A DNA stretch of 64,000 nucleotides from the NCBI RefSeq assembly GCF_015100155.1, contig NZ_JACKZA010000012.1, positions 62,001 through 126,000 on the forward strand, written 5' to 3'. Numbering within the stretch: position 1 is the first letter of the stretch; every line of letters begins with the position of its first letter. The notes beneath the pieces are model-generated. The model was not told where the DNA came from. It saw nothing but the letters and a program-made list of their open reading frames with translations, and searched no databases. Source of the DNA: Acidithiobacillus sp. HP-2. Lineage in GTDB: Bacteria; Pseudomonadota; Gammaproteobacteria; Acidithiobacillales; Acidithiobacillaceae. Of this stretch, positions 35,973-47,042 are shown in pieces. The position numbers were made by a program, and so were the translations under genes.

Positions 35973-36839
35973 TCACCAGGCATTGACCCGACGCACACCC
36001 ATGAAATGCATATTCAGCGGAATTTCAATTTTCCGGGTTTGGGCTGCCAGCTGCTTGGAAAAAGGCATATAGGGAAACGAAAGTCGAATAATGCGCTCAG
36101 CCGCGGCATCAAGTTCCTTGTTGCCGGAAGGATCTACCATGATGATGCGTTCCAATCCTCCCTGGGGGTTGAGCACCACTTTGACTTTCAGCTGACCCAC
36201 CATAGAGCCGGGATAATTGAGATCGCCAATGCGTTCCAGCTTCTGAATCCAGCCGGCGATGTAAAAATCGGCTACCGGTCCTTTGGGGTTCTCGAATTTG
36301 GGTAAAGGGGGGCTGGAGGTAGCTTCACGCGCGGCTTGGTCCATTTGTTCCTGCAGTCTTCCCAAATTGATATGGGGTGGACCTGCGGGCTGGATGCTTT
36401 GCAGGGTGGAAGGTGCCTGAGAAACAGCTGGTTGCGGTTTTTGTGGCAGCGCATGGGGATGGAATACGGGGTGTGGTACGGGGCGGGGCACCGGTCGGGG
36501 TACTGGTACCGGTCGCAGCTGCGGCTTCACCGGGTGTGGTTTCACCACCGGCCGGGGATGAGGGATCACCTGCGGTTTTACTGGACTTGGAGTCACGGCC
36601 TTATTCGGCAACGGCATGACATGGAAAGTTTTATTGACTTCCGTCTGGTTGTGCAGTGCCTGCATTTTGGGCTTCTGGACATGGATCAGCAAAAACAGAG
36701 CGAGGGCCACCAGAACAGCTGAAACAGCCAACCACGGAGCCAGGCTTTCACTCCAATGGGGTTTCTCATCAGGAATCAAAAAGTAAAACTTTTGTTCAGC
36801 GAAGGCCAATCGTCCTAACCTCGCGGCAGTGCCGCTCAT
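35973..36839 (-). CDS. Energy transducer TonB
   Basis: 288 aa. A cytoplasmic N-terminus, one TM helix (LAVSAVLVALALFLLIH), a long proline-rich spacer of Val-Pro, Lys-Pro and His-Pro repeats (around residues 80-150), and a C-terminal TonB domain (LNYPGSMVGQLKVKVVLNPQGGLERI). It couples the proton-motive force to outer-membrane receptors. No exbBD is adjacent. The start is uncertain: ATG 36839 has a GC hairpin where the ribosome site should be, while TTG 36810 follows TTAGGACGA. Confidence 0.85.
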   Translation of the reverse strand: MSGTAARLGRLAFAEQKFYFLIPDEKPHWSESLAPWLAVSAVLVALALFLLIHVQKPKMQALHNQTEVNKTFHVMPLPNKAVTPSPVKPQVIPHPRPVVKPHPVKPQLRPVPVPRPVPRPVPHPVFHPHALPQKPQPAVSQAPSTLQSIQPAGPPHINLGRLQEQMDQAAREATSSPPLPKFENPKGPVADFYIAGWIQKLERIGDLNYPGSMVGQLKVKVVLNPQGGLERIIMVDPSGNKELDAAAERIIRLSFPYMPFSKQLAAQTRKIEIPLNMHFMGVRRVNAW

Positions 36840-36846
36840 GAAATAT

Positions 36847-36863
36847 GCCCGCGCAAGGCGGGC
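36847..36863 (-). promoter_or_regulatory. GC hairpin between fsr and tonB
   Basis: GCCCGC (36847-36852) and GCGGGC (36858-36863) form a 6-bp stem with a 5-nt loop. On the minus strand it ends 7 nt before the annotated tonB ATG. It may terminate fsr or limit tonB translation; the U tract is weak. Confidence 0.4.
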
Positions 36864-36907
36864 GGCAATGCTTAGCTTGTCCTATCAACCGCCACGAGTA
36901 AAGCCGG

Positions 36908-38128
36908 TTAATGCGCGCTTTTGGGCGGCGCTGGAATATGCGGAAGAAATGCTGCAAGCAAGCCCAGCAGCGGCAGGAACGCACAAATCTGGTAGACCAC
37001 CTGGATACTCCAGACATCCGCGAGTTCACCAAGAACAGCAGCACCCACCCCACCCAGACCGAAAGCCAGACCAAAAAATAATCCGGAAATGGTACCAACC
37101 TTACCGGGAACCAGCTCCTGGGCGTAAACCACCATGGCCGGAAAGGCCGAAGCCAGCAGAAAACCAATGACCACTGTTAATAGTGCACTCATGGTTAGGC
37201 CGACGTAGGGCAGGGCCAGGGTAAAAGGCGCGATTCCCAAAAGGGAAACCCAGATGACCTTCTTGCGACCAATGCGGTCACCAATGGGTCCACCCATCAA
37301 GGTTCCAGCGGCAACCGCCGCCAGAAAAATAAACAAATGCAACTGGGCTTCCTGGGTGGCAATGTGAAAACGCTGCATCAGATAAAAAATCAGATAGCTG
37401 CTGATACTGGTCAGGTAAAGAAATTTGGAAAACATCAGTGCGACCAGAATGATAATGCTGCGTTTGACCAGTTTTTGCGGTAGTACCGCTTCGCGAACCT
37501 GGCTCCCTTGATTTTTGGGTTGACGATGCTGATGTTGGTACCAACGCCCCACAAAAGTCAGAATCACAATGGCCAACAGGGCGGCCAGGGAAAACCAGGA
37601 CAAGCTGTGCTGGCCATTGGGCATGACAATAAATGCCGCCAACAGCGGTCCAACGGCGGTGCCCACATTACCCCCCACCTGAAAAATGGACTGGGCGAGG
37701 CCATGACGGCCACCCGAAGCCATCCGCGCCACCCGCGAGGATTCGGGGTGAAACACCGACGAACCCAGACCCACCAGTGCGGCAGCAAGCAGGAGTATCA
37801 GATAATTGGGTGCAATGGAGAGTAACAACAAACCCGCAAAGGTGGATACCATTCCAATAGGCAACGAAAAAGGCAGAGGGTGTCCATCCGTATAACGCCC
37901 GACTAGCGGTTGAATAATCGAGGCCGTCAGCTGGTAAGCCAGGGTAATCAACCCGATCTGTGCAAAACTCAAGTCAAAATTGCTTTTGAACAATGGGTAC
38001 ACCGCCAACATCAGCGATTGAATGCTATCATTGAGGAAATGTGACACGCTGATGGCACCAAGTACGTCAAAGCGGGTGCCTTCCTGCCTGAACATGGTGT
38101 TTATCTGCGCTGTCTTTTGTATGGACAT
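36908..38128 (-). CDS. MFS exporter, fosmidomycin-resistance (Fsr) type
   Basis: 406 aa with 12 TM helices. AISVSHFLNDSIQSLMLAVYPLFKSNFDLSFAQIGLITL and YQLTASIIQPLVGRYTDGHPLPFSLPIGM closely follow E. coli Fsr as I remember it. Fsr exports fosmidomycin, an inhibitor of Dxr in the MEP isoprenoid pathway, although natural substrates are unknown. ATG 38128 starts at the same distance from the first TM as Fsr; an in-frame TTG at 38179 is an alternative. It diverges from xseB-ispA-dxs. Confidence 0.85.
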   Translation of the reverse strand: MSIQKTAQINTMFRQEGTRFDVLGAISVSHFLNDSIQSLMLAVYPLFKSNFDLSFAQIGLITLAYQLTASIIQPLVGRYTDGHPLPFSLPIGMVSTFAGLLLLSIAPNYLILLLAAALVGLGSSVFHPESSRVARMASGGRHGLAQSIFQVGGNVGTAVGPLLAAFIVMPNGQHSLSWFSLAALLAIVILTFVGRWYQHQHRQPKNQGSQVREAVLPQKLVKRSIIILVALMFSKFLYLTSISSYLIFYLMQRFHIATQEAQLHLFIFLAAVAAGTLMGGPIGDRIGRKKVIWVSLLGIAPFTLALPYVGLTMSALLTVVIGFLLASAFPAMVVYAQELVPGKVGTISGLFFGLAFGLGGVGAAVLGELADVWSIQVVYQICAFLPLLGLLAAFLPHIPAPPKSAH

Positions 38129-38254
38129 GGAGAGAGGAGCCTTTCGGGATGGAAAACCAGTCGAAATATTAGTGTCCAATTAACCGACCGTCCAGTATGA
38201 AATTAAATTTTTGCGCTTGCCCCGAGGATGGGGCCTAGTGTTTAATTGGCAAAC

Positions 38255-38503
38255 ATGGAAAAAGACATGAATAACGAACCCTCTTCTGCAGACACACCTG
38301 CAGACTTCGCCAGCACCCTCGACGCCCTTGAAGCTACGGTCCGCCGTCTGGAAGGTGGTCAGCTGGGTCTTGAAGATTCGGTAGCCCTGTTCAAGCAGGG
38401 TATGGACCTCGCCAAGCGCGCCGAATTGCAACTACTTCAGGCGCGTCAGACCGTGGAAATACTGCTGGGAGAGAATACCACCCCAATGACTCAGGATGAT
38501 TAA
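38255..38503 (+). CDS. xseB: Exodeoxyribonuclease VII small subunit
   Basis: About 82 aa. Partner of XseA. FASTLDALEATVRRLEGGQLGLEDSVALFKQGMDL is the family core, two helices forming a hairpin. The start may be ATG 38255 or 38267; neither has a strong ribosome site. It heads the xseB-ispA-dxs order common in proteobacteria, with 3 bp to ispA. Confidence 0.93.
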   Translation: MEKDMNNEPSSADTPADFASTLDALEATVRRLEGGQLGLEDSVALFKQGMDLAKRAELQLLQARQTVEILLGENTTPMTQDD

Positions 38504-38506
38504 TCA

Positions 38507-39427
38507 ATGACCCTGGAAGCCCTGGAGACCACTCAGAATTTTGCTTTATTTCGTCGGCATGCTGTGCAACGCATTGAGTCAGTTTTGCAAAACCTGCTGC
38601 CCGACGAACATGTTTTACCGGCGCGCTTGCATGCCGCCATGCGTTACAGCACCTTGGGTGGCGGCAAGCGCATACGGCCGCTTCTGGTATATGCTACCGG
38701 ACTGTGTCTGGACCTTGCCCCGGAAAAACTCGATCGCCCTGCTGCCGCCCTGGAAATGATTCATGCCTATTCGCTGGTCCATGATGATCTCCCGGCCATG
38801 GACAATGATGATTTGCGGCGGGGGTTACCGACCTGCCACAAAGCTTATGATGAAGCCACGGCCATTTTGGTGGGTGATGGTTTGCAGGCCCAGGCTTTTG
38901 TCGCCCTGTCCGAGCCGGATTGGGGCGTTGATCCTCAATGGCAAGTTCGCATGCTGGCGGCATTAGCCCTGGCAGCCGGTTCTCGGGGTATGGTCGGCGG
39001 TCAGGCCATTGATCTGGCGGCGGTTGGCCATGAGCTGGCTTTGCCAGCTCTTGAGCAAATGCATCTGCATAAAACCGGAATGCTGATTCGTTGCGCTATT
39101 CAACTGGCTCTTTGTGCCGCAGGCGTTGAAGAAAATTCGGAGCAGGGCGGCATGCTGCTACAATATGCGGATCGGGTTGGGCTGGCCTTTCAGGTTCAGG
39201 ACGATATTCTTGATGAAATCGGTGATCTGCAACAAACCGGTAAAGCCCTGCAGGGCGCAGATCGCAGTCGTAACAAACCGAGTTTTGTGACCTTGCTGGG
39301 CTTGAAAGAAGCCCAGAATTACGCACACCGCCTTCTGGAAGAGGCTCTGGCTGCCCTGCAGTCCTGGCAGCATGAGGCGGATCATCTGCGCGCACTGGCG
39401 CGCCTTATTGTAGAGCGGAATAAATGA
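38507..39427 (+). CDS. ispA: Polyprenyl (farnesyl) diphosphate synthase
   Basis: 306 aa. Condenses IPP with DMAPP/GPP to FPP. The first Asp-rich motif is [14 protein letters not shown] with LGGGKRIRP before it; the second is [13 protein letters not shown], followed by the Lys-rich KPSFVTLLG. Residues before the first motif (HAYSLVHDD) fit the FPP/GGPP length class. ATG 38507 follows xseB by 3 bp, and the stop overlaps dxs by 4 bp. Confidence 0.95.
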   Translation: MTLEALETTQNFALFRRHAVQRIESVLQNLLPDEHVLPARLHAAMRYSTLGGGKRIRPLLVYATGLCLDLAPEKLDRPAAALEMIHAYSLVHDDLPAMDNDDLRRGLPTCHKAYDEATAILVGDGLQAQAFVALSEPDWGVDPQWQVRMLAALALAAGSRGMVGGQAIDLAAVGHELALPALEQMHLHKTGMLIRCAIQLALCAAGVEENSEQGGMLLQYADRVGLAFQVQDDILDEIGDLQQTGKALQGADRSRNKPSFVTLLGLKEAQNYAHRLLEEALAALQSWQHEADHLRALARLIVERNK

Positions 39428-41298
39428 CGGACTTGTTGAAGGGTATTCCCATGCCCGAAGAATTGCGGAGAATGTCCCGCACTGAATTGAAGGGTGTTGC
39501 CAAGACATTGCGCCAATTTCTTCTGGAATCCGTAAGCCAGACCGGCGGGCATTTATCGTCCTGTCTGGGTACGGTGGAACTGGCGGTTGCCTTGCATACG
39601 GTTTTCAACACACCCGATGATCGGCTGGTCTGGGACGTGGGCCATCAAGCCTACCCCCATAAAATTCTGACCGGGCGGGGACCCCGCTTTGGCCAACTGC
39701 GCATGAAAGACGGGCTTTCCGGTTTTCTGAAACGCGATGAAAGTCCCTACGACAGTTTTGGGGCTGGTCATTCCAGTACCTCAATCAGCGCCGGACTGGG
39801 AATGGCGGTTGCCGCAAAACTGGAAAAGCACGACCGGGAAGTTGTTGCCATCATCGGCGATGGTGCCATGACCGCTGGAATGGCTTATGAAGCCCTCAAT
39901 AATGGGGGGGTACTGGACGCCAACCTGCTGGTGGTCCTTAATGACAATGAAATGTCCATTTCTCCCAACGTCGGTGCGGTTTCCCAGTATCTCACCCGCA
40001 TCCTTTCCGGGCGCTTGTATAATACCGTGCGTGATGGTGCCGGGCAGGCATTAAGTCTGGTGCCGCCGCTGCGCGAGCTGGCCAAAAAGGCTGAGGAAGG
40101 CGTCAAGGGATTGGTTACTCCAGGAACTCTTTTTGAGGAAATGGGCTTCAATTATTTTGGACCCATCGACGGTCATGATCTGGACGCCCTCATTCCTACC
40201 CTGGAAAACCTCAAAAAAATTAAAGGGCCACGTCTTTTGCATGTAATGACCAAAAAAGGCAAAGGCTACGGACCAGCTGAACAGGATCCCTGCGGCTATC
40301 ATGGTGTTACCCCTTTCAATCAGAGTGATGGGAAAATGGCCAAAAAGGCGGGCGGGCCGCCCAGCTACACCAAAATTTTTGGCGATTGGCTATGTGACAA
40401 AGGGGCGGCAGAATCCAGTCTGGTGGCCATTACCCCGGCCATGCGCGAAGGTTCGGGCCTGGTGCGTTTTGAGCAGCTTTATCCGGAACGTTACTATGAT
40501 GTCGGTATTGCCGAACAACATGCAGTGACTTTTGCTGCAGGCATGGCCTGTGATGGCATGCATCCGGTCGTGGCCATTTATTCGACCTTTTTGCAACGCG
40601 CCTATGATCAATTGTTGCATGATGTCGCCATTCAGAATCTGCCCGTACTGTTTGCTATTGATCGGGCCGGTTTGGTGGGCGCCGATGGGGCTACCCATCA
40701 GGGTGCCTTTGATATGGCCTATTCGCGTTGCATTCCCAATCTGGTGATCATGGCACCCAAAGATGAACAGGAACTGCGCGACATGCTCAATACCGGGTTT
40801 GCTTATCCCGGTCCGGCGTTAGTTCGCTATCCTCGTGGAAATGGAGTAGGGCTGGAACTGGAAAAAAACCTGGAGCGCACTGTACCACTAGGCAAGTCTG
40901 AAGTACTCCGCTCCGGAAAAAAACTGGCCATATTGGCTTTTGGTACACGGGCAGCAGCAGCTTTGCAGGCTGGAGAAGTGTTAGGTGCGACGGTTATTAA
41001 CATGCGCTTCGTCAAACCATTAGATCAAGAGTTGCTCCAGGAGTTGGCCCAGACCCATCAGGCTTTGCTCACGGTAGAGGAGGGAGTGATTGCCGGTGGC
41101 GCGGGTTCTGCTGTGGCGGAATACCTGCTGAACCAGGGGCAAATCGTTCCCATGCGCATTCTTGGGCTTCCCGATCAGTTCATTGAGCAGGGAGATGCCA
41201 ATCAGTGGCTTGCAGAACTGGGGCTGGATACTTCTGGAATCACAGCAGCAGGCCGTACTTTGCTGGACTCTCTTGCCCAGAAGCCGGGTCACGCGTAA
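39424..41298 (+). CDS. dxs: 1-deoxy-D-xylulose-5-phosphate synthase
   Basis: 624 aa. TPP enzyme joining pyruvate and glyceraldehyde 3-phosphate, the first step of the MEP pathway. TPP motif [16 protein letters not shown], then NDNEMSIS; the catalytic region has [12 protein letters not shown], the pyrimidine domain has [17 protein letters not shown], and the Dxs DRAG motif is [21 protein letters not shown] overlap with ispA shows coupled translation. Confidence 0.97.
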   Translation: MTDLLKGIPMPEELRRMSRTELKGVAKTLRQFLLESVSQTGGHLSSCLGTVELAVALHTVFNTPDDRLVWDVGHQAYPHKILTGRGPRFGQLRMKDGLSGFLKRDESPYDSFGAGHSSTSISAGLGMAVAAKLEKHDREVVAIIGDGAMTAGMAYEALNNGGVLDANLLVVLNDNEMSISPNVGAVSQYLTRILSGRLYNTVRDGAGQALSLVPPLRELAKKAEEGVKGLVTPGTLFEEMGFNYFGPIDGHDLDALIPTLENLKKIKGPRLLHVMTKKGKGYGPAEQDPCGYHGVTPFNQSDGKMAKKAGGPPSYTKIFGDWLCDKGAAESSLVAITPAMREGSGLVRFEQLYPERYYDVGIAEQHAVTFAAGMACDGMHPVVAIYSTFLQRAYDQLLHDVAIQNLPVLFAIDRAGLVGADGATHQGAFDMAYSRCIPNLVIMAPKDEQELRDMLNTGFAYPGPALVRYPRGNGVGLELEKNLERTVPLGKSEVLRSGKKLAILAFGTRAAAALQAGEVLGATVINMRFVKPLDQELLQELAQTHQALLTVEEGVIAGGAGSAVAEYLLNQGQIVPMRILGLPDQFIEQGDANQWLAELGLDTSGITAAGRTLLDSLAQKPGHA

Positions 41299-41338
41299 TA
41301 TCTGACTAAATTGGTCCACTATTCAAAGTGAGGTGCGC

Positions 41339-42133
41339 GTGAAGATTTGCGCTACAGAGATTCTTGAAGATGTTCAGGGTAGGGTAGATCCCCGTGCCAT
41401 TCCCATTCAGCAGGTAGGTATTCGTGCCGTCAGGCACCCTCTGCAGATTGCGGACAGAGAGGCAGCAGTTCAACCCAGTGTTGCCTTGTGTAACATGTAT
41501 GTCAGTCTGCCTGCTCATCTCAAGGGCACACACATGTCGCGCTTCATTGAAATACTCAATAACCATGAAGCTCCGATCAGTGTCGAAGGTTTTCGGGGTG
41601 TTGTTGAGCAAATGTGCACACGCCTCGAAGCCGATTCGGCACGACTCGAAATGCGTCTGCCATTTTTCGTGCAAAAAGCGGCACCCGTTTCCGGCGTCAA
41701 AAGCATGCTGGATTACGAGGTGGAATTGATTGGCGAAATCACCCCGAAAGGCTATCAATTAACCTTGGGAGTCATGGTGCCGGTAACCAGCCTCTGTCCC
41801 TGTTCAAAAAGCATTTCAGAATACGGGGCGCACAACCAGCGTGCCCATGTTTGGGTGCATGTCCGCAGCCAGGGGACTATCTGGATTCGGGATCTTATTG
41901 ATTTAATTGAAGCTGAAGCTTCGTGTGAATTGTATGGTTTACTGAAGCGTCCCGATGAAAAGCATGTGACGGAATATGCCTATGATCATCCCAAATTCGT
42001 CGAGGACATGGTCCGGGATGTGGCTCTGCGTCTGCAGGAAGATCCGCGAGTGCGCTGGTTTTCGGTGTCATCGGAAAACTTTGAATCCATTCATAACCAT
42101 TCGGCTTACGCCATGATTGAAATGGAAAAATAA
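41339..42133 (+). CDS. folE2: GTP cyclohydrolase FolE2 (type IB)
   Basis: About 264 aa. Converts GTP to dihydroneopterin triphosphate for folate synthesis. The COG1469 signature includes [20 protein letters not shown] (metal/catalytic Cys), [18 protein letters not shown] and [19 protein letters not shown]. FolE2 is the metal-flexible alternative to Zn-dependent FolE and is often under Zur; no AT-rich Zur-like site is apparent upstream. GTG 41339 has GAGG upstream; GTG 41333 is possible. It ends 3 bp before aroC. Confidence 0.94.
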   Translation: MKICATEILEDVQGRVDPRAIPIQQVGIRAVRHPLQIADREAAVQPSVALCNMYVSLPAHLKGTHMSRFIEILNNHEAPISVEGFRGVVEQMCTRLEADSARLEMRLPFFVQKAAPVSGVKSMLDYEVELIGEITPKGYQLTLGVMVPVTSLCPCSKSISEYGAHNQRAHVWVHVRSQGTIWIRDLIDLIEAEASCELYGLLKRPDEKHVTEYAYDHPKFVEDMVRDVALRLQEDPRVRWFSVSSENFESIHNHSAYAMIEMEK

Positions 42134-42136
42134 TTC

Positions 42137-43228
42137 ATGGCTGGCAGCAGTTTTGGGGAGTGTTTCCGGGTGAGCACCTTTGGCGAAAGTCATGGACCGG
42201 CCATTGGCTGTATTATTGATGGTTGCCCGCCGGGAATGCCCCTGGCACCGGAAGATATCCAAGGTGATCTGGATCGGCGCCGCCCGGGGCAGTCACGCCA
42301 CACCACCCAGCGCCAGGAAAAGGATCAGGTAGAAATACTTTCGGGTGTGTTCGAAGGGGTCACCACTGGAACACCCATTGGCCTGCTGATTCGCAATACC
42401 GACCAACGCTCCCAGGATTACAGTAAAATCAAGGATCTGTTCCGTCCTGGTCATGCAGATTATACGTATCTGCAAAAATACGGATTACGGGATTATCGGG
42501 GCGGGGGGCGCTCATCGGCTCGCGAAACTGCAACCCGCGTCGCGGCGGGTGCCGTCGCGCGCAAATTTCTCAAAGATCGGCTAGGCATGGAAATCCTTGC
42601 CTGGATGGCGCAGATGGGAACTGTGAAGGCCCAGTCGTTTGATGTCGCTGAAATTTCCAAAAATGACTTTTTTTGTCCAGATGCCAGCGCTGCAGAACAG
42701 ATGGCAGAATTTCTGGATGCGTTGCGCAAGGAAGGTGATTCCATCGGTGCCCGCGTCGATGCCCGGGTTACAGGCATGCCGACAGGACTGGGAGAACCTG
42801 TTTTTGATCGCCTGGAAGCTGATATTGCCAAGGCTATGATGAGCATTAACGCGGTGAAGGCCGTGGCCATGGGGGATGGTTTTGATGTAGTCGAGCAGCG
42901 CGGCAGTCAGCACGGCGATGCGCTGACCCCGGACGGTTTTCTGAGTAATCATGCCGGCGGAGTGCTGGGCGGAATATCTTCCGGTCAGAATCTGACGCTT
43001 TCGGTGGCCATCAAACCTACCTCCAGTATCCGTATTCCTCGCCAAAGTATTGATATCCACGGCCAACCTCAGGAAGTGGTAACCACCGGTCGCCATGACC
43101 CCTGTGTGGGTATTCGTGCGGTACCCATTGTTGAAGCCATGCTGGCTTTGACGTTGATGGATCACTGGATGCGTCAGCGCGCCCAGAATGGAGACGTACA
43201 GTCTCCACTTCCCCCTATTTCTGCATAA
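42137..43228 (+). CDS. aroC: Chorismate synthase
   Basis: 363 aa. FMN-dependent last step of the shikimate pathway. Conserved [19 protein letters not shown], the Arg/Gln loop [24 protein letters not shown] in two parts, [21 protein letters not shown], and [17 protein letters not shown]. Standard length, all signatures intact. With folE2 it places folate and chorismate supply together. Confidence 0.97.
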   Translation: MAGSSFGECFRVSTFGESHGPAIGCIIDGCPPGMPLAPEDIQGDLDRRRPGQSRHTTQRQEKDQVEILSGVFEGVTTGTPIGLLIRNTDQRSQDYSKIKDLFRPGHADYTYLQKYGLRDYRGGGRSSARETATRVAAGAVARKFLKDRLGMEILAWMAQMGTVKAQSFDVAEISKNDFFCPDASAAEQMAEFLDALRKEGDSIGARVDARVTGMPTGLGEPVFDRLEADIAKAMMSINAVKAVAMGDGFDVVEQRGSQHGDALTPDGFLSNHAGGVLGGISSGQNLTLSVAIKPTSSIRIPRQSIDIHGQPQEVVTTGRHDPCVGIRAVPIVEAMLALTLMDHWMRQRAQNGDVQSPLPPISA

Positions 43229-43231
43229 ATA

Positions 43232-44398
43232 ATGGGCATTGAACGGGAAGGGGGCTGGCTGGCCGCCTTCTATTTTGTTTATTTCTGCGCCTTGGGTGCG
43301 TTCATGCCCTACTGGGGACCCTGGTTGCATGCTCAGGGTCAAACCCCTCTGGCTATTGGCATCCTCACCGCTGCCGTACAATTCAGTAAAGTTCTGGCGC
43401 CCAATCTCTGGGGATGGTTATCCCACTTCTGGGGGAGCCGCCGGATTGTGATGCTGGGGACTCTGCTCACCGCTGCCGGGTTTCTGGCACTGGAATTCAG
43501 CGCCGGTCATTTCCTGGTCATTCTGCTTATCACCCTGGCATTTTCTTTTTTCTGGGCCGCAACGTTGCCATTGGTGGATGCGGCCACTATGGACTGGGCG
43601 CAGCGTCGCTCGGCCTCTTATGGTCGCATCCGCTTGTGGGGTTCATTAGGCTTTATTGTCCTGTCCCTGGGAATGGGGGTGTTCATCAGCAACTGGGGAA
43701 TGCGCGCATTTTTACCCGGTATTCTGGTGTTTTTAGTGCTTGCCTGGTGGGTAAGCCGCCATTTGCCTTACGGAATCCAGACCCATCCGTCACATCAGCT
43801 GCGTCCGCGCATGAGTCCGGTCTTGCGGGATGCCGGGCTCTGGTTTTTTTTGTTGGCGGGCCTGCTCGAACAGGCCAGTCACGGCGTATATTATGCATTT
43901 TATTCGATTTATGCCGAGGCGCATGGGCTTAGCAGTAGTAGTGTTGGCATGCTCTGGGGTTTTGCCGTGCTTTGCGAAGTAGCCTTTTTCTGGTGGGGAG
44001 ATCGTTTTATCCATCGCTTTGGTGTGCCACTGGTTTTTACCGCCTCCTTTTTTCTGACGGCGCTGCGCTGGGGAGTAATTGCCTGGTGGCCGGGCTTACT
44101 CTGGATAGTGCTTGTCCAGAGTCTGCATGCAGCCAGTTATGCAGCTTTTCATCTGGCCGCTGTACACTGGGTATCTGAGCGTTTTCCCGGAGCCTTGCGG
44201 GCCCGGGGCATGGCGCTTTATGCCAGTATGGTTTATGGACTGGGCGGCGGCTTGGGTGCCCTTGCCGCAGGCTGGTCCTGGGCCCAATGGGGTGGGCAGC
44301 TGACTTTTGCCGGGGCCGGTCTGGTGGCCTTGCTGGCCAGTGTTTTTCTGATTAAAGGATTGCGGGGATCCCCTACCCTTGAAAAAAAGACCAACTGA
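43232..44398 (+). CDS. MFS transporter, PPP/HcaT-like family
   Basis: 388 aa with 12 TM helices. The N-terminus FYFVYFCALGAFMPYWGPWLHAQGQTPLAIG and GRIRLWGSLGFIVLSLGMG are typical of MFS_1_like (HcaT/LacY-related) proteins annotated as phenylpropionate transporters. True substrates are mostly unknown. It starts 3 bp after aroC, so it is probably the last gene of that operon, and its final codons contain the clpB heat-shock promoter. Confidence 0.83.
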   Translation: MGIEREGGWLAAFYFVYFCALGAFMPYWGPWLHAQGQTPLAIGILTAAVQFSKVLAPNLWGWLSHFWGSRRIVMLGTLLTAAGFLALEFSAGHFLVILLITLAFSFFWAATLPLVDAATMDWAQRRSASYGRIRLWGSLGFIVLSLGMGVFISNWGMRAFLPGILVFLVLAWWVSRHLPYGIQTHPSHQLRPRMSPVLRDAGLWFFLLAGLLEQASHGVYYAFYSIYAEAHGLSSSSVGMLWGFAVLCEVAFFWWGDRFIHRFGVPLVFTASFFLTALRWGVIAWWPGLLWIVLVQSLHAASYAAFHLAAVHWVSERFPGALRARGMALYASMVYGLGGGLGALAAGWSWAQWGGQLTFAGAGLVALLASVFLIKGLRGSPTLEKKTN

Positions 44399-44406
44399 TC
44401 CCATGT
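44378..44406 (+). promoter_or_regulatory. Sigma32 heat-shock promoter of clpB
   Basis: CTTGAAA (44378-44384), a 14-nt spacer, then TCCCATGT (44399-44406), a close match to the sigma32 pattern CTTGAAA-N13-15-CCCCATNT. It lies 33 bp before the clpB ATG and overlaps the end of the MFS gene. Confidence 0.75.
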
Positions 44407-44438
44407 GATGGTCAACGTTTATTCCATGGAGCTTTACC

Positions 44439-47036
44439 ATGCGCACTGATAAATTGACCACCAAATTTCAACAGGCCTTTCAGGATGCCCAAAGCCTTGC
44501 TCTCGCTCAGGATCATCAACAAATTGAACCCATTCATTTTTTGATCGCTTTTCTGGATCAGGAGGGGGGGGTTGCCCGTCCGGTACTTGCCAAAGCTGGT
44601 GTGCAGGTGGATGCCCTGCGCAATCAGCTGAGTCGCGCATTGGAAGGCATGCCCAAAGTACATGGTCAGCCCGGCGAAGTACAGGTGAGTCGTGACTTGA
44701 ACAATATGTTCAATCTGGCCGATAAAATCAGTCAGAAACGCGGAGACAGCTTCATTTCTACCGAGCATTTTCTGCTCGCCCTGCTGGACGACAAGGGCGA
44801 GGCCGGACGCTTGTTCAAAGCTGCAGGAGCCACCAGCAAGGATCTTGAACAGGCCGTCCATGATCTTCATGGTGGCGAAAAAATCAACGATGCCAATGCT
44901 GAAGAACAGCGGCAGGCGCTGGAAAAATACACCACTGATTACACCGAAAGGGCCAGACAGGGTAAACTGGATCCGGTCATTGGTCGCGACGATGAAATCC
45001 GCCGCACCATTCAGGTATTGTTGCGACGCAGCAAGAATAATCCGGTGTTGATTGGTGAACCCGGCGTCGGCAAAACGGCCATTGTTGAGGGTCTGGCTTT
45101 GCGTATGGTCAATGGCGAAGTACCGGAATCCCTGCGCGACAAGCGCCTTTTGGGCCTGGATCTGGGGGCCTTGATTGCCGGCGCCAAGTTTCGGGGTGAA
45201 TTTGAAGAACGTCTGAAGGCCCTTTTAACGGATCTTGAAAAAAGTGAAGGGAAAATCATTCTTTTCATTGATGAAATTCATACTCTGGTAGGGGCAGGTA
45301 AGGCTGAAGGTTCCATGGATGCGGGCAATATGCTCAAACCGGCGTTGGCGCGCGGTGAACTGCACTGTATTGGCGCCACTACCCTGGATGAATATCGCAA
45401 ATACATCGAAAAAGATGCGGCGCTGGAACGCCGCTTCCAGCGGGTGCTGGTAGATGAGCCCAGTGTCGAAGACAGTATTGCCATTTTGCGGGGCCTCAAG
45501 GAGCGTTATGAGGCCCATCATGGGGTACGCATTACCGATCCGGCATTGGTGGCGGCTGCCCAGTTATCGCACCGCTATATTCCAGATCGAAACCTTCCCG
45601 ATAAAGCCATTGATCTGATGGATGAAGCAGCATCGCGTATCAAAATGGAAATTGATTCCAAACCTCAGGAACTGGATGAACTGGAACGCCGAATCATCCA
45701 GTTGAATATTGAGCGGGTCGCACTGGAAAAAGAAAAAGATGAAGCAAGCCTGAAGAGACTGGATATTTTACAGTCTCAAATCAAGGATCTGGATAAAAAA
45801 TATCAGGATCTGGAAGAAGTCTGGAAAGGTGAAAAACTGACCATCGAAGGCACTTCGCAAATTCAGAAAGAACTGGACCGCAAGCGCGTGGATCTGGATA
45901 CAGCGCGTCGCGCCAATGATCTGGAACGCATGGCAGAATTACAATACAGCGTCATTCCTGCCCTCGAAGCCCAGATCAAAGCGGCTGAAACTCAAGGCGA
46001 AGGCGCAAAGCAGACAAAATTGACTTTGCTGCGTACCGAAGTCGGTGAAGAAGAAATCGCCGAGGTCGTGGCCCGCTGGACAGGTGTTCCCGTTTCGAAA
46101 ATGCTTGAAGGCGAAAAAGAAAAGTTGTTGAAAATGGAAGAACGCCTGCAGGCGCGGGTAGTGGGACAAAGCGAGGCAGTGGCCGCTGTTGCCAATGCCA
46201 TTCGCCGTTCTCGTGCAGGACTTTCTGATCCACGCCGACCCAATGGCTCATTTTTATTTCTTGGGCCTACTGGGGTTGGTAAAACCGAATTGACCAAGGC
46301 ATTGGCAGAATTCCTGTTCGACAGTGAAGACCTACTGGTCCGCATTGATATGAGTGAATTCATGGAGAAGCACTCGGTAGCGCGCTTGATTGGTGCCCCG
46401 CCCGGATATGTCGGCTATGAAGAAGGCGGCTATTTGACCGAAGCGGTGCGGCGTAAACCCTACTCTGTTGTTCTGCTGGACGAGGTGGAAAAAGCCCATG
46501 CCGATGTGTTCAATGTCCTCTTGCAGGTGCTCGATGATGGTCGCTTGACGGACGGACAGGGACGCACGGTGGACTTCCGGAATACGGTCATTGTCATGAC
46601 TTCCAATCTTGGTTCGGACCGGATTCAGGAGTTCAGCCGTAGCGGCAATTATGACGCCATGCGCGTCGCCGTCATGGACGTGGTTCAGGATCATTTCCGT
46701 CCGGAATTCCTGAATCGTATTGATGAGATGGTGATTTTCCATCCGCTGACAGCCGTGCAACTGCGGGAAATCACCAGTCTTCAGATGGGCGCATTGCGGG
46801 CGCGCCTGAAAGAGCGGGATATGGATTTGTTGTTAAGTGAGGGGGCATTGGACCGTCTTGCTGAAGTGGGATATGACCCGGTTTATGGAGCCCGTCCCCT
46901 GAAACGGGTCATTCAGCGGGAAATTGAAAACCCGCTTGCCCAGCGTTTACTGCGCGGGGATTTCAGTCCGGGTGAAATCATTGAAGTGATGCTTGAAGGT
47001 GACAATTTCACCTTCACCCCGCGTCGTCTGCACTGA
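44439..47036 (+). CDS. clpB: ClpB disaggregase
   Basis: 865-aa Hsp100 that rescues aggregated proteins with DnaK. N-domain, then AAA-1 (Walker A GEPGVGKT, Walker B ILFIDEIH), the long coiled-coil middle domain (about residues 410-530, beginning [17 protein letters not shown]), and AAA-2 (Walker A GPTGVGKT, Walker [12 protein letters not shown]), followed by sensor-2 [18 protein letters not shown]. No ClpP-binding IGL loop seen. Standalone transcript from a heat-shock promoter; converges on acs. Confidence 0.97.
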   Translation: MRTDKLTTKFQQAFQDAQSLALAQDHQQIEPIHFLIAFLDQEGGVARPVLAKAGVQVDALRNQLSRALEGMPKVHGQPGEVQVSRDLNNMFNLADKISQKRGDSFISTEHFLLALLDDKGEAGRLFKAAGATSKDLEQAVHDLHGGEKINDANAEEQRQALEKYTTDYTERARQGKLDPVIGRDDEIRRTIQVLLRRSKNNPVLIGEPGVGKTAIVEGLALRMVNGEVPESLRDKRLLGLDLGALIAGAKFRGEFEERLKALLTDLEKSEGKIILFIDEIHTLVGAGKAEGSMDAGNMLKPALARGELHCIGATTLDEYRKYIEKDAALERRFQRVLVDEPSVEDSIAILRGLKERYEAHHGVRITDPALVAAAQLSHRYIPDRNLPDKAIDLMDEAASRIKMEIDSKPQELDELERRIIQLNIERVALEKEKDEASLKRLDILQSQIKDLDKKYQDLEEVWKGEKLTIEGTSQIQKELDRKRVDLDTARRANDLERMAELQYSVIPALEAQIKAAETQGEGAKQTKLTLLRTEVGEEEIAEVVARWTGVPVSKMLEGEKEKLLKMEERLQARVVGQSEAVAAVANAIRRSRAGLSDPRRPNGSFLFLGPTGVGKTELTKALAEFLFDSEDLLVRIDMSEFMEKHSVARLIGAPPGYVGYEEGGYLTEAVRRKPYSVVLLDEVEKAHADVFNVLLQVLDDGRLTDGQGRTVDFRNTVIVMTSNLGSDRIQEFSRSGNYDAMRVAVMDVVQDHFRPEFLNRIDEMVIFHPLTAVQLREITSLQMGALRARLKERDMDLLLSEGALDRLAEVGYDPVYGARPLKRVIQREIENPLAQRLLRGDFSPGEIIEVMLEGDNFTFTPRRLH

Positions 47037-47042
47037 TTTATT

